This document shows positions 1-6,374 of a stretch of DNA of 8,291 nt, piece after piece. Position numbers and translations under genes: made by a program. The stretch's first letter is position 1, and each line of letters opens with the position of its first letter. The notes below the pieces were generated by a model. It did not search any database and was not told the DNA's origin. It saw nothing but the letters and a program-made list of their open reading frames with translations. Source of the stretch: CAYXBG01 sp964463145 (GTDB lineage Bacteria > Acidobacteriota > UBA6911 > RPQK01 > CBDAPI01); assembly GCA_964463145.1 (NCBI GenBank), contig CAYXBG010000076.1, positions 1 to 8,291 on the forward strand, read 5' to 3'.

Positions 1-118
1 TGTCCTCAGACACATCCGAAACCAGGAAATACCACTGCGGCTCGATACCGGAGTAAAGTTAGTCACAACCGAAAACATAGATGATGAAGAAATCCAGACA
101 ATACTTAGAACAGATTGA
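1..118 (+). CDS. Sugar ABC transporter substrate-binding protein, C-terminal fragment
   Basis: This is the last 38 codons of a gene that enters from the left edge, read in the frame starting at base 2 and ending at TGA 116-118. The visible tail contains RLDTGVKLVTTENIDDEE. It resembles the C-terminus of periplasmic binding proteins of the ribose/rhamnose/autoinducer-2 type, which often end with an 'IDTGV..VTKENVDD' stretch. The position, 43 bases before an RbsA-type ATPase and an RbsC-type permease, fits the usual order of such operons, so it is probably the periplasmic receptor of the transporter that follows. The ligand cannot be judged because the binding domain lies outside the window. 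The reading frame is certain; the family call rests on a short motif plus context. Confidence 0.72.
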   Translation, partial: VLRHIRNQEIPLRLDTGVKLVTTENIDDEEIQTILRTD

Positions 119-143
119 ACCCCTTCTGCGTAAGAACTCTAAC

Positions 144-152
144 TGTTAGAAT
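144..152 (+). promoter_or_regulatory. Possible extended -10 promoter element
   Basis: The bases TGT followed by TAGAAT (147-152) match an extended -10 box (TGn plus a hexamer with five of six matches to TATAAT). No convincing -35 box lies 17 bases upstream. The predicted start of transcription, near 159, is only a few bases before the TTG codon at 162. It could be an internal promoter of the transporter operon. It could also be chance, because the substrate-binding gene ends only 26 bases earlier and read-through from it would suffice. Confidence 0.3.
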
Positions 153-161
153 CCCTCTAGT

Positions 162-1706
162 TTGCCCTTCTCAGCCCACCCCTCCAATCCAATTCTCAGT
201 ATGACTGGGATTGTGAAACATTTTGGGGCTACCCGTGCTTTGGATGGAGTGACGCTAGCTGCTTACTCGGGGCAAGTACATGCCGTCATCGGAGAAAACG
301 GAGCGGGGAAAAGCACTCTTATGAAGGTGCTCTCGGGCGCTTTGACCGCCGATGCCGGGACTATTTATTTGGGGAAAAAACTGTTCAAACCTCTAAACCC
401 AATGGAAGGTCGCGAGTCCGGCGTGGCCATGATTTATCAAGAACTCGCATTGGCCACACATTTGACTGTAGCTGAAAACATTATGCTCGGTATAGAACCG
501 GGGGGGAACTTCATTTTAGACAAGACCCTTCTAAAAAAAACAACACAAACAGCACTCAACGAAGTCGGCCTAGACCCCGGTCTTTGGTCTAGAGACACCA
601 ACACATTGTCTCTAGGGGAACAACAGCTCGTCGAAGTCGCTCGAGCCATTGCTAGCGGTTTTCAAGTCCTAGTCTTGGATGAGCCTACTAGTAGCCTCAC
701 TGACGCTGATCGTGTCCGCCTTTTCCGACTTATCGCAAAACTTAGAGACCAGGGGAAAGCAATTATTTATATCTCTCATTTCATGGAGGAGATTTTTGAG
801 ATATCAGATTCTTACACAGTCCTAAGGGACGGTCGAGATGTGAAGACCGGATCTATAAAAGAGACATCCGTGCATCAAATCACCTCTGCCATGGTGGGCC
901 GCAATCTGAAAAGTCTATACCATCGCTCCGCACGTCAACGTGGAGAAACCGTACTTACTTTGGAACTCCTCTCAGGAACTCGGTTACTGAGAGGAGCCTC
1001 TTTGACACTGCACAAAGGTGAAGTGCTGGGGATTGGAGGTCTAGTGGGATCGGGCCGCACAGAGTTGTTACGTACCATTTTTGGATTGTCTCCCATCAAA
1101 TCCGGAAAAATCCGCATGGTTACGGTCAGTGGACCTGCCTCTCCTACCGAACGCTGGGAACGGGGGATCGGCATGGTCAGTGAAAACCGCAAGGAAGAAG
1201 GTTTAGCTCTGAGCCTCTCCATTCTAGATAATCTCACGCTAACAAAATTATCTGAACTTTCAACTTTCGGACTCCTATCCAAGAAAAAACAAAAAAAAGC
1301 CGCTTCCACCTGGTTGGACCGTCTTGGAGTAAAATATCATTCTTCTGACCAACCGGTGGGAGAACTCTCCGGAGGCAACCAGCAAAAAATTGCCCTTGCT
1401 CGATTACTGCATCATGACTGTGAGATTCTCTTGTTAGACGAACCCACCCGTGGAATAGACGTTAGCTCAAAAGCTCAGATCTATGAACTAATAGACCAGT
1501 TAGCCACTGGTAATCGCTCTGACCCCGCTACTCCTCGATCGATTCTACTCGTTAGCAACTACCTACCCGAGCTAATGGGTGTGTGCGACCGGATCGCTGT
1601 GATGGCTCGAGGCTACCTTTACCCTGCTAAACCGGTTGACGAAATATCCGAACGACAAATCATGGAATTGGCCACTACCCTTCAACCCCAGGGTGATCAG
1701 CTATGA
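162..1706 (+). CDS. Sugar ABC transporter ATP-binding protein, RbsA/MglA type, two fused ATPase domains
   Basis: This protein hydrolyses ATP on the cytoplasmic face to drive sugar import through the permease encoded next. Its 514 residues match the roughly 500 usual for the family. Domain 1 has Walker A GENGAGKST (44-52), a Q-loop Gln (93), signature LSLGEQQ (149-155), Walker B VLVLDEPTSSL (169-179) and the switch His of YISHFMEE (206). Domain 2 has the degenerate P-loop GLVGSGRTEL (293-302) typical of this family, signature LSGGNQQ (402-408) and Walker B ILLLDEPTRGID (422-433). The start is TTG at 162, because the next candidate (ATG 201) would cut off the first beta strand and an in-frame stop lies at 147-149; no Shine-Dalgarno site precedes either. 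The stop overlaps the permease start as ATGA. The substrate (ribose, galactose, xylose or another sugar) cannot be read from the sequence. In domain 2 the region after Walker B reads SNYLPE where relatives usually have SSELPE or SSEMPE. Confidence 0.95.
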   Translation: MPFSAHPSNPILSMTGIVKHFGATRALDGVTLAAYSGQVHAVIGENGAGKSTLMKVLSGALTADAGTIYLGKKLFKPLNPMEGRESGVAMIYQELALATHLTVAENIMLGIEPGGNFILDKTLLKKTTQTALNEVGLDPGLWSRDTNTLSLGEQQLVEVARAIASGFQVLVLDEPTSSLTDADRVRLFRLIAKLRDQGKAIIYISHFMEEIFEISDSYTVLRDGRDVKTGSIKETSVHQITSAMVGRNLKSLYHRSARQRGETVLTLELLSGTRLLRGASLTLHKGEVLGIGGLVGSGRTELLRTIFGLSPIKSGKIRMVTVSGPASPTERWERGIGMVSENRKEEGLALSLSILDNLTLTKLSELSTFGLLSKKKQKKAASTWLDRLGVKYHSSDQPVGELSGGNQQKIALARLLHHDCEILLLDEPTRGIDVSSKAQIYELIDQLATGNRSDPATPRSILLVSNYLPELMGVCDRIAVMARGYLYPAKPVDEISERQIMELATTLQPQGDQL

Positions 1707-2680
1707 AAAACCTAGAGGCACTACTTAGGAAAATACGCCATGCTCAACTTGGCCCCTTGGTCGGCCTGATACTTGTGGTCGGCATTTTCTCACTACTTCG
1801 GCCCACAACGTTCCTGAATTGGAATAATTTCGAAATTATGTTACTTCAGAGTGCCGTGGTAGGCATGGCAGCTCTGGGGATGACCCTAGTTATCATCTCG
1901 GGAGGAATAGATCTATCCGTTGGATCAACGATTTCTCTCTGCACGGTCGTCGTGGCCTTACTCCTACAATCTGGAAGTCCACCCCTTCTAGCGGCTGTAG
2001 GAGGAATACTCGCAGGATCGGTCTGTGGGCTTCTAACGGGATCTCTGGTAACGCGACTCAAGGTCACCCCATTCATAGTAACACTTGGCATGCTTGGAGT
2101 TATTCGAGGACTCTCTAAGGGGCTCGCTTCTCAACAGATGGTAATAGCTCCCCCCAGTTGGCTTAATAACTTGCTCACTAGCCTTGGCCCGGGGGACCGA
2201 TGGATATTGGTACCTTTAGGAGTTTGGCTAACAATAGCCTGTGCTATTCTAACCTCACTCTTCCTCTCTCATACCAAGCCAGGCAGACACATTTTCGCTA
2301 TAGGTTCTAATGAACTCACAGCACGTTTGTGTGGTGTACGCGTTGACCGAATCCGTATGATGGTTTTCGTTCTGGGGGCAACTTTTGCTGGCTTGGCTGG
2401 CATCCTTCAATTCTCTTACCTAACAATGGGTGATCCCACCACTGCATTCGGCATGGAACTGGATGTGATAGCGGCAGTCGTGATTGGAGGAGGGAGTCTA
2501 GCAGGAGGTGAGGGAGCGATTCTCGGATCTTTGATTGGTGCCTTCATAATGACGGTAGTCGGAAATGGATGTACCAAATTAGGACTGGATAACTGGATTC
2601 AGGAGATAGTTACTGGATCTATTATCGTGCTCGCCGTAGCTCTAGACCAGTGGCGTCAGCGGAAAAAACTCTCTGGCTGA
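1703..2680 (+). CDS. Sugar ABC transporter permease, RbsC type (BPD_transp_2 family)
   Basis: This is the inner-membrane channel subunit of the sugar importer, 325 residues, a normal length for the family. It is almost entirely hydrophobic, with about eight to ten membrane segments starting near residue 16. Family hallmarks are GGIDLSVGS (67-75), the cytoplasmic coupling region GSNELTARLCGVRVDR (201-216), which contacts the ATPase, and the glycine-rich GGGSLAGGEGAILGSLIGA (262-280). The ATG at 1703 overlaps the ATPase stop by four bases, indicating translational coupling and a fixed one-to-one operon. The protein ends in a basic tail (WRQRKK) that should lie in the cytoplasm. No second permease gene follows, as expected for a homodimeric RbsC-like channel. 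The family assignment is secure; the transported sugar is unknown. Confidence 0.95.
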   Translation: MKNLEALLRKIRHAQLGPLVGLILVVGIFSLLRPTTFLNWNNFEIMLLQSAVVGMAALGMTLVIISGGIDLSVGSTISLCTVVVALLLQSGSPPLLAAVGGILAGSVCGLLTGSLVTRLKVTPFIVTLGMLGVIRGLSKGLASQQMVIAPPSWLNNLLTSLGPGDRWILVPLGVWLTIACAILTSLFLSHTKPGRHIFAIGSNELTARLCGVRVDRIRMMVFVLGATFAGLAGILQFSYLTMGDPTTAFGMELDVIAAVVIGGGSLAGGEGAILGSLIGAFIMTVVGNGCTKLGLDNWIQEIVTGSIIVLAVALDQWRQRKKLSG

Positions 2681-2736
2681 AACAGCTTAACGCCTGACAA
2701 ACTTCCCAATTAACCAGGTCTTTAGTGATAAGATTT

Positions 2737-2740
2737 GGAG
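2737..2740 (+). promoter_or_regulatory. Ribosome binding site GGAG deciding the rpoH start
   Basis: GGAG lies five bases before ATG 2746 and favours that codon over the upstream in-frame GTG at 2725, which would add seven residues and has no site of its own. Confidence 0.7.
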
Positions 2741-2745
2741 TAATC

Positions 2746-3735
2746 ATGAGCCCTACTGAGGACACACCAGAACTTGAACCCGAGGATCTCTCTATCGAGA
2801 CAGAAATAGTCGAACTCGAGCCGGAAAAATCTGAAAATTCCGAAGTGGTCGACATTTCATCATCTCCAGAAAAGGGGCTGGTCCGAGCAGATCCTTTGAG
2901 ACGCTATATGTGGGAAATCAGGCATTTCCCCCCTCTCAGCGCTGAGGAAGAGATAGAATTAGTAGAACGTTATAAAGCCGGAGATCAAGAAGCTGCTACC
3001 CAGCTCATCAGCTCTAATCTCAGGCTAGTCGTACGTGTAGCTATGATGTACAACAGGGTGTATTCCAATGCAATGGATATGATCCAAGAAGGCAACATCG
3101 GACTTCTAGAAGCTGTCAAACGGTTCGACCCATTCAAAGGTGCCCGTCTTCCTACCTACGCCACCTGGTGGATCAAGGCCTACATCATAAAGTTCCTATT
3201 AGACAACTTCCGTATTGTCAGAGTAGGTACAACCAATGAACGACGTAGACTCTTATTTAACCTACGCAAAGAAAAAGAAAAACTACGCCTACAAGGCATA
3301 GAACCTACACACCGCCTCATCGCAGAAAAACTCAATGTCTCAGAAGAAGATGTTCGTGAAGTGGAACCCATCATCGAAGGAGGCGATGTCAGCCTTAATC
3401 TTGCCGTAAGCGAAGAAGACACAACGCCCTTGATCGACAGATTAGAAGCATCAGAAGATGCCCTGGAGGACCGACTGGCAAGGGGAGAACTTAAATCAGT
3501 TTTTAACGAGAAACTGGAAAAATTCGCAAATGATCTATCAGAAAGAGAACAAGTGATCCTCTATGAGCGCTTGATTTCCGAAAATCCAGCAACCTTGCAA
3601 AATATCGCCGACAGGTTTGGAGTGTCTAGAGAAGCCATCCGACTGAACGAGAAATCCCTTGTGAGTCGAATCAAGGATTATATGGAAGAAGCCCTTCGTG
3701 GAGTTACCCAAGTAGAGTTCAATCTGTTCAACTAG
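2746..3735 (+). CDS. rpoH: RNA polymerase sigma factor, sigma-32 (RpoH) class
   Basis: This is an alternative sigma factor that directs RNA polymerase to a specific promoter set, in well-studied bacteria the heat-shock genes. From ATG 2746 it has 329 residues, longer than the roughly 285 of E. coli RpoH because of an acidic N-terminal extension (about residues 1-45). Region 1.2 follows (about 50-73), then region 2 with SNLRLVVRVA, DMIQEGNIGL (111-120) and FDPFKGARLPTYATWWIKAY. Next comes RRLLFNLRK (167-175), matching the RpoH box, which in E. coli RpoH is QRKLFFNLR and marks this class. A region 3-like stretch and region 4 (about 264-313) with the helix-turn-helix TLQNIADRFGVSREAIR complete it. 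One oddity is that the recognition helix continues IRLNEK where most relatives have VRQLEK or VRQIEK. The gene stands 65 bases after the transporter permease. No sigma-32-type promoter or clear terminator is visible in that gap, so its transcription could begin upstream. Confidence 0.9.
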   Translation: MSPTEDTPELEPEDLSIETEIVELEPEKSENSEVVDISSSPEKGLVRADPLRRYMWEIRHFPPLSAEEEIELVERYKAGDQEAATQLISSNLRLVVRVAMMYNRVYSNAMDMIQEGNIGLLEAVKRFDPFKGARLPTYATWWIKAYIIKFLLDNFRIVRVGTTNERRRLLFNLRKEKEKLRLQGIEPTHRLIAEKLNVSEEDVREVEPIIEGGDVSLNLAVSEEDTTPLIDRLEASEDALEDRLARGELKSVFNEKLEKFANDLSEREQVILYERLISENPATLQNIADRFGVSREAIRLNEKSLVSRIKDYMEEALRGVTQVEFNLFN

Positions 3736-3856
3736 CCCCATTAAATCTCCTCTGCTCTAACCAAACGGCACCCATTATCTCCCCTTTTTACTCGGCTTCA
3801 ATAGTTCAAATCCTATAGACTCTCGCCGTCCCAGCTCGTTCTGATAACATCGTATT

Positions 3857-5200
3857 ATGAGTGTAGACATACTATCTCAAATGGATCCGGCACTCGCCAA
3901 AGCGATGTCGCAGGTCTTTTCGACACTTCGGAAAGGCGGATTTGAAAGCTATATTGCAGGAGGCGCCGTCCGCAATGCCATTCTGGGACTGCCAGTGAAA
4001 GAAGTGGACATAGCCACCTCCGCTCATCCAGAAGATATCGAGCAACTTTTTAAAAAAACCATTCCGGTGGGTAAACAGTTCGGAGTCATGGTAGTTATTG
4101 AAAACGAGGCACAATTTGAGTTGACCACCTTCCGGAAAGAAACCGGGTATTCAGATGGTCGCCACCCCGACAAGATTTCTTTTTCAGATGCCCATAATGA
4201 TGTTCTGCGCCGCGATTTCACGATCAACGGTCTTTTTTTTGATCCAATTAGCGATCACCTCTTGGACTTCTGTGAAGGAGCACGCGATATCAAGCGTGGG
4301 TTGATACGGACCATCGGCGATCCACAGCAACGCTTCGAAGAGGACAGCTTGCGTGTCCTCCGAGCAATTAGATTCGCTAGTCAGTTCTCCTTCCAGATAG
4401 ATGATGAAACGTGGCAAAGCTTATGCGAAGAAGCTGTAGGACTCAATCGTATTAGCCAGGAACGAATAAAGGATGAACTCCTTAAGATACTCACAAGCAA
4501 AGGGGCTCACAGGGCACTCAGACTGATGCTCGAGACTGGAATTCTAGAAATCATACTACCTGAAGTCGCAAGGATGCATGGTGTTGAACAGCCTCCTCAA
4601 TTTCATCCTGAGGGAGATGTTTTCACACATACTTGTTTACTTTTTGAGCTCTCCACCTGCCCTTCCCCAACTCTAGCGTTAGGGATGTTGCTACACGATG
4701 TTGGAAAACCTTCTACATTTACTATCAAAGACCGCATCCGTTTTGATCGACATGCCGAAGTCGGAGCTGAGCTCTCCTCTGTGATTTGTAAACGATTAAG
4801 AATCTCCAAGAAGGACACGGAAAACGTGATCGAACTAGTCAAACAGCATCTCCGTTTCATAAATGTGATGGAAATGCGAGATTCCAAGCTGAAACGCTTC
4901 TTACGTCAGCCAAATTTCCAAGAACATTTGGAACTGCATAGACTCGACTGTCTGGCTAGCCATGAAGATCTCTCAGCATATGAATTTTGTGCCGCAAAAC
5001 TACATGATTTTGGGCCCGAGGATGTCCGACCTGAACCCTTAATCAACGGTCACGATCTCATTGCTTTGGGACTCACCCCAGGTCCTCAATTTAGCAATAT
5101 ACTAACCCGCGTGGAGGATCTACATCTGGAGAATGTTCTCTCTTCAAAAGAGGATGCCATGGAATGGGTACGAGATTATCTCCCTAGAAAAAAACTCTGA
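3857..5200 (+). CDS. cca: Class II CCA tRNA nucleotidyltransferase / poly(A) polymerase family, with HD domain
   Basis: This enzyme probably adds or repairs the 3' CCA of tRNAs; poly(A) polymerase or A-adding activity are family alternatives. The 447 residues begin with the nucleotidyltransferase head: GGAVRN (35-40), the metal site EVD (49-51; most relatives have DxD), and a full flexible loop with TGYSDGRHPD (97-106). Then come motif B RRDFTINGLFFD (118-129), RNA-binding and neck segments, and motif D EDSLR (162-166), used for base selection. The loop argues against a pure CC-adding enzyme. A C-terminal HD phosphohydrolase domain follows, with LLHDVGK (278-284, H280/D281), RHA (298-300) and later HRLDCLASH (361-369). 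The protein ends with the usual LINGHDLIALGLTPGP tail motif. No Shine-Dalgarno site precedes the ATG. Upstream, 3736-3856 holds no gene and no clear terminator. The initiator tRNA in this window already encodes its CCA, so for that tRNA the role would be repair. Confidence 0.9.
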   Translation: MSVDILSQMDPALAKAMSQVFSTLRKGGFESYIAGGAVRNAILGLPVKEVDIATSAHPEDIEQLFKKTIPVGKQFGVMVVIENEAQFELTTFRKETGYSDGRHPDKISFSDAHNDVLRRDFTINGLFFDPISDHLLDFCEGARDIKRGLIRTIGDPQQRFEEDSLRVLRAIRFASQFSFQIDDETWQSLCEEAVGLNRISQERIKDELLKILTSKGAHRALRLMLETGILEIILPEVARMHGVEQPPQFHPEGDVFTHTCLLFELSTCPSPTLALGMLLHDVGKPSTFTIKDRIRFDRHAEVGAELSSVICKRLRISKKDTENVIELVKQHLRFINVMEMRDSKLKRFLRQPNFQEHLELHRLDCLASHEDLSAYEFCAAKLHDFGPEDVRPEPLINGHDLIALGLTPGPQFSNILTRVEDLHLENVLSSKEDAMEWVRDYLPRKKL

Positions 5201-5218
5201 GTGCCATCAAAATCATTA

Positions 5219-5230
5219 CTCGTTAACGAG
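5219..5230. repeat. Perfect 12-bp palindrome CTCGTTAACGAG
   Basis: CTCGTTAACGAG reads identically on both strands and lies 18 bases after the cca stop. It could be an operator half-site pair for a dimeric regulator of the next gene, or it could be chance. It is followed by no T-run, so it does not look like a terminator. Confidence 0.4.
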
Positions 5231-5245
5231 GACCACCTCTCACTT

Positions 5246-5265
5246 ACCCCCTTTAACAGAGGGGT
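5246..5265 (+). repeat. Inverted repeat ACCCC/GGGGT, possible hairpin
   Basis: ACCCC (5246-5250) pairs with GGGGT (5261-5265), with two further pairs possible beyond a one-base bulge. A run of T does not follow, so a factor-independent terminator for cca is not well supported. It lies about 20 bases before the predicted -35 box of the lipoprotein gene. It may be a weak terminator or a protein binding site. Confidence 0.35.
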
Positions 5266-5284
5266 GCGTCCATGCAATCTCAAT

Positions 5285-5313
5285 TTGGAACCAAAGCCTA
5301 CTTCTGGTATAAG
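5285..5313 (+). promoter_or_regulatory. Predicted sigma-70-type promoter of the FGE-like lipoprotein gene
   Basis: TTGGAA (5285-5290, four of six -35 matches) and TATAAG (5308-5313, five of six -10 matches) are separated by exactly 17 bases. The TGG before the -10 box makes it an extended -10. Transcription would begin near 5320, about five bases before ATG 5325. That leaves no room for a ribosome binding site, and none is seen. Confidence 0.5.
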
Positions 5314-5324
5314 TTGAATCTATT

Positions 5325-6170
5325 ATGAGGATAAAACTCCCCTTCTATATCGCTCTTTGTCTAACCATACTTCTACTTCTGCCCGGTTGTGCGGCCCCTG
5401 AAGAAGCACCTGTCGAGGAAATAGCCACTACCCCAGTTATCGAAGAACCAGCCAAACCAAAAATCGGCAGTTTCGTGACTGTTCCAGCTGGCGAATTCAC
5501 CATGGGTAGTAATTTTCGTCCCACAGGATACGAGGAAAAACCTCAATTACACGAACCGGAACATACACGTGACATTCCAGCCTTTCAAATTGGCACCTAC
5601 GAAGTCACCAACGGAGAGTACATCAGATTCGAGCTAGAAGGCGTACATGAAACTGAAGGCAACTGGAAGCAGTTTTACAACCTAGGGAAAGAAGACTATC
5701 CAGTCGCCAATGTCACCTGGAATGATGCTCAGGCCTACTGCGAATGGATTGGTGGCCGTCTACCCACAGAATCCGAGTGGGAAAAAGCAGCCAGAGGACC
5801 TGAAGGATTCAAGTATCCTTGGGGAAACGAGTTCTCACCTAGCAAAAGTAATTCAAACGAGGCAGGCTATCGGAATGTCGTTGAGGTGGGACAGTTTGGT
5901 AGTGGAGACATTTCGGCTTACGGAGCCATCGACATGTTGGGAAACGTTCAAGAATGGGTGTCTGATAGACTCAGAGCTTATAGGAAAAGTCCTGCTAGAC
6001 GTGATCCTAACTTTAGCCGTAATTTCTATTCTGCTCGGGGCGGTTCCTACGCTATCCGAGGCAGGCATATAGGGCTATACGTGCGGGGAGCCTACTTGAA
6101 AAAAGGACAATACGGCACAGGCTTCCGTTGTGCGAAAGATGCCGAGGAAACCGAACAGAGTGTGGAGTAA
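5325..6170 (+). CDS. Lipoprotein with formylglycine-generating enzyme (FGE/SUMF1) fold, catalytic cysteines absent
   Basis: A 281-residue predicted lipoprotein: a basic start, a hydrophobic stretch and the lipobox LPGC give a lipidated Cys22. Ala at the next two positions, with no Asp, suggests outer-membrane sorting in bacteria that follow the E. coli rule. After an acidic and proline-rich linker (23-47) comes an FGE-sulfatase domain (about 49-271). It shows FVTVPAGEFTMGS (50-62), YEVTNGEYIRF (92-102), VTWNDAQAYCEW (130-141), GGRLPTESEWEKAARG (143-158), PWGNEF, MLGNVQEWVSD (204-214), ARGGSY (237-242) and GTGFRCA (264-270). In true FGEs the segment after GGSY holds the two copper-binding catalytic cysteines; here the aligned places are Ile244 and Ile249. 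It therefore probably does not oxidise sulfatase cysteines. Many FGE-fold proteins serve other roles, such as binding or scaffolding, and the role here is unknown. A predicted promoter lies immediately upstream, and the initiator tRNA with its own promoter follows. Confidence 0.88.
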   Translation: MRIKLPFYIALCLTILLLLPGCAAPEEAPVEEIATTPVIEEPAKPKIGSFVTVPAGEFTMGSNFRPTGYEEKPQLHEPEHTRDIPAFQIGTYEVTNGEYIRFELEGVHETEGNWKQFYNLGKEDYPVANVTWNDAQAYCEWIGGRLPTESEWEKAARGPEGFKYPWGNEFSPSKSNSNEAGYRNVVEVGQFGSGDISAYGAIDMLGNVQEWVSDRLRAYRKSPARRDPNFSRNFYSARGGSYAIRGRHIGLYVRGAYLKKGQYGTGFRCAKDAEETEQSVE

Positions 6171-6198
6171 ATAACTATCTACCCTCTCATATGTTCGC

Positions 6199-6228
6199 TT
6201 GACATTGAAAACTTACTTTGACTAGGAT
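6199..6228 (+). promoter_or_regulatory. Predicted promoter of the initiator tRNA
   Basis: A perfect TTGACA -35 box (6199-6204) and TAGGAT (6223-6228, four of six -10 matches) are spaced by 18 bases. The predicted transcription start near 6235 leaves a short leader before the tRNA at 6242, as is usual for stable-RNA genes. Confidence 0.6.
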
Positions 6229-6241
6229 GATCCACTCTTGA

Positions 6242-6318
<77 letters not shown>

Positions 6319-6364
6319 TCTTGGTCAATCCCTGGCAGAGAATGTTGAATGAATTGAGCAGAAA

Positions 6365-6369
6365 AGGAG
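6365..6369 (+). promoter_or_regulatory. Ribosome binding site AGGAG deciding the sialidase-like start
   Basis: AGGAG lies five bases before GTG 6375. It selects that codon over the in-frame TTG at 6321, which begins three bases after the tRNA and would add 18 residues in front of a good lipoprotein signal. Confidence 0.75.
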
Positions 6370-6374
6370 CTTTC

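Noticed and set aside
2675..2687. Small hairpin GCTG-AAA-CAGC at the permease stop codon, considered as a terminator
   Set aside because: The stem is only four to five pairs and no T-run follows.
2725..2745. Upstream GTG start for the sigma factor
   Set aside because: No ribosome binding site precedes it, while GGAG stands five bases before ATG 2746.
3736..3743. CCCCATTA resembling the -10 element of sigma-32 promoters, upstream of cca
   Set aside because: No CTTGAAA-like -35 element is found 13-15 bases upstream, so the match is probably chance.
5710..6072. Alternative 120-codon reading frame inside the FGE-like gene
   Set aside because: It overlaps a conserved domain in another frame and has no recognisable protein features.
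6321..6374. N-terminal extension of the sialidase-like gene from TTG 6321
   Set aside because: It begins three bases after the tRNA, has no ribosome binding site, and would bury the lipoprotein signal; GTG 6375 has a good AGGAG site.
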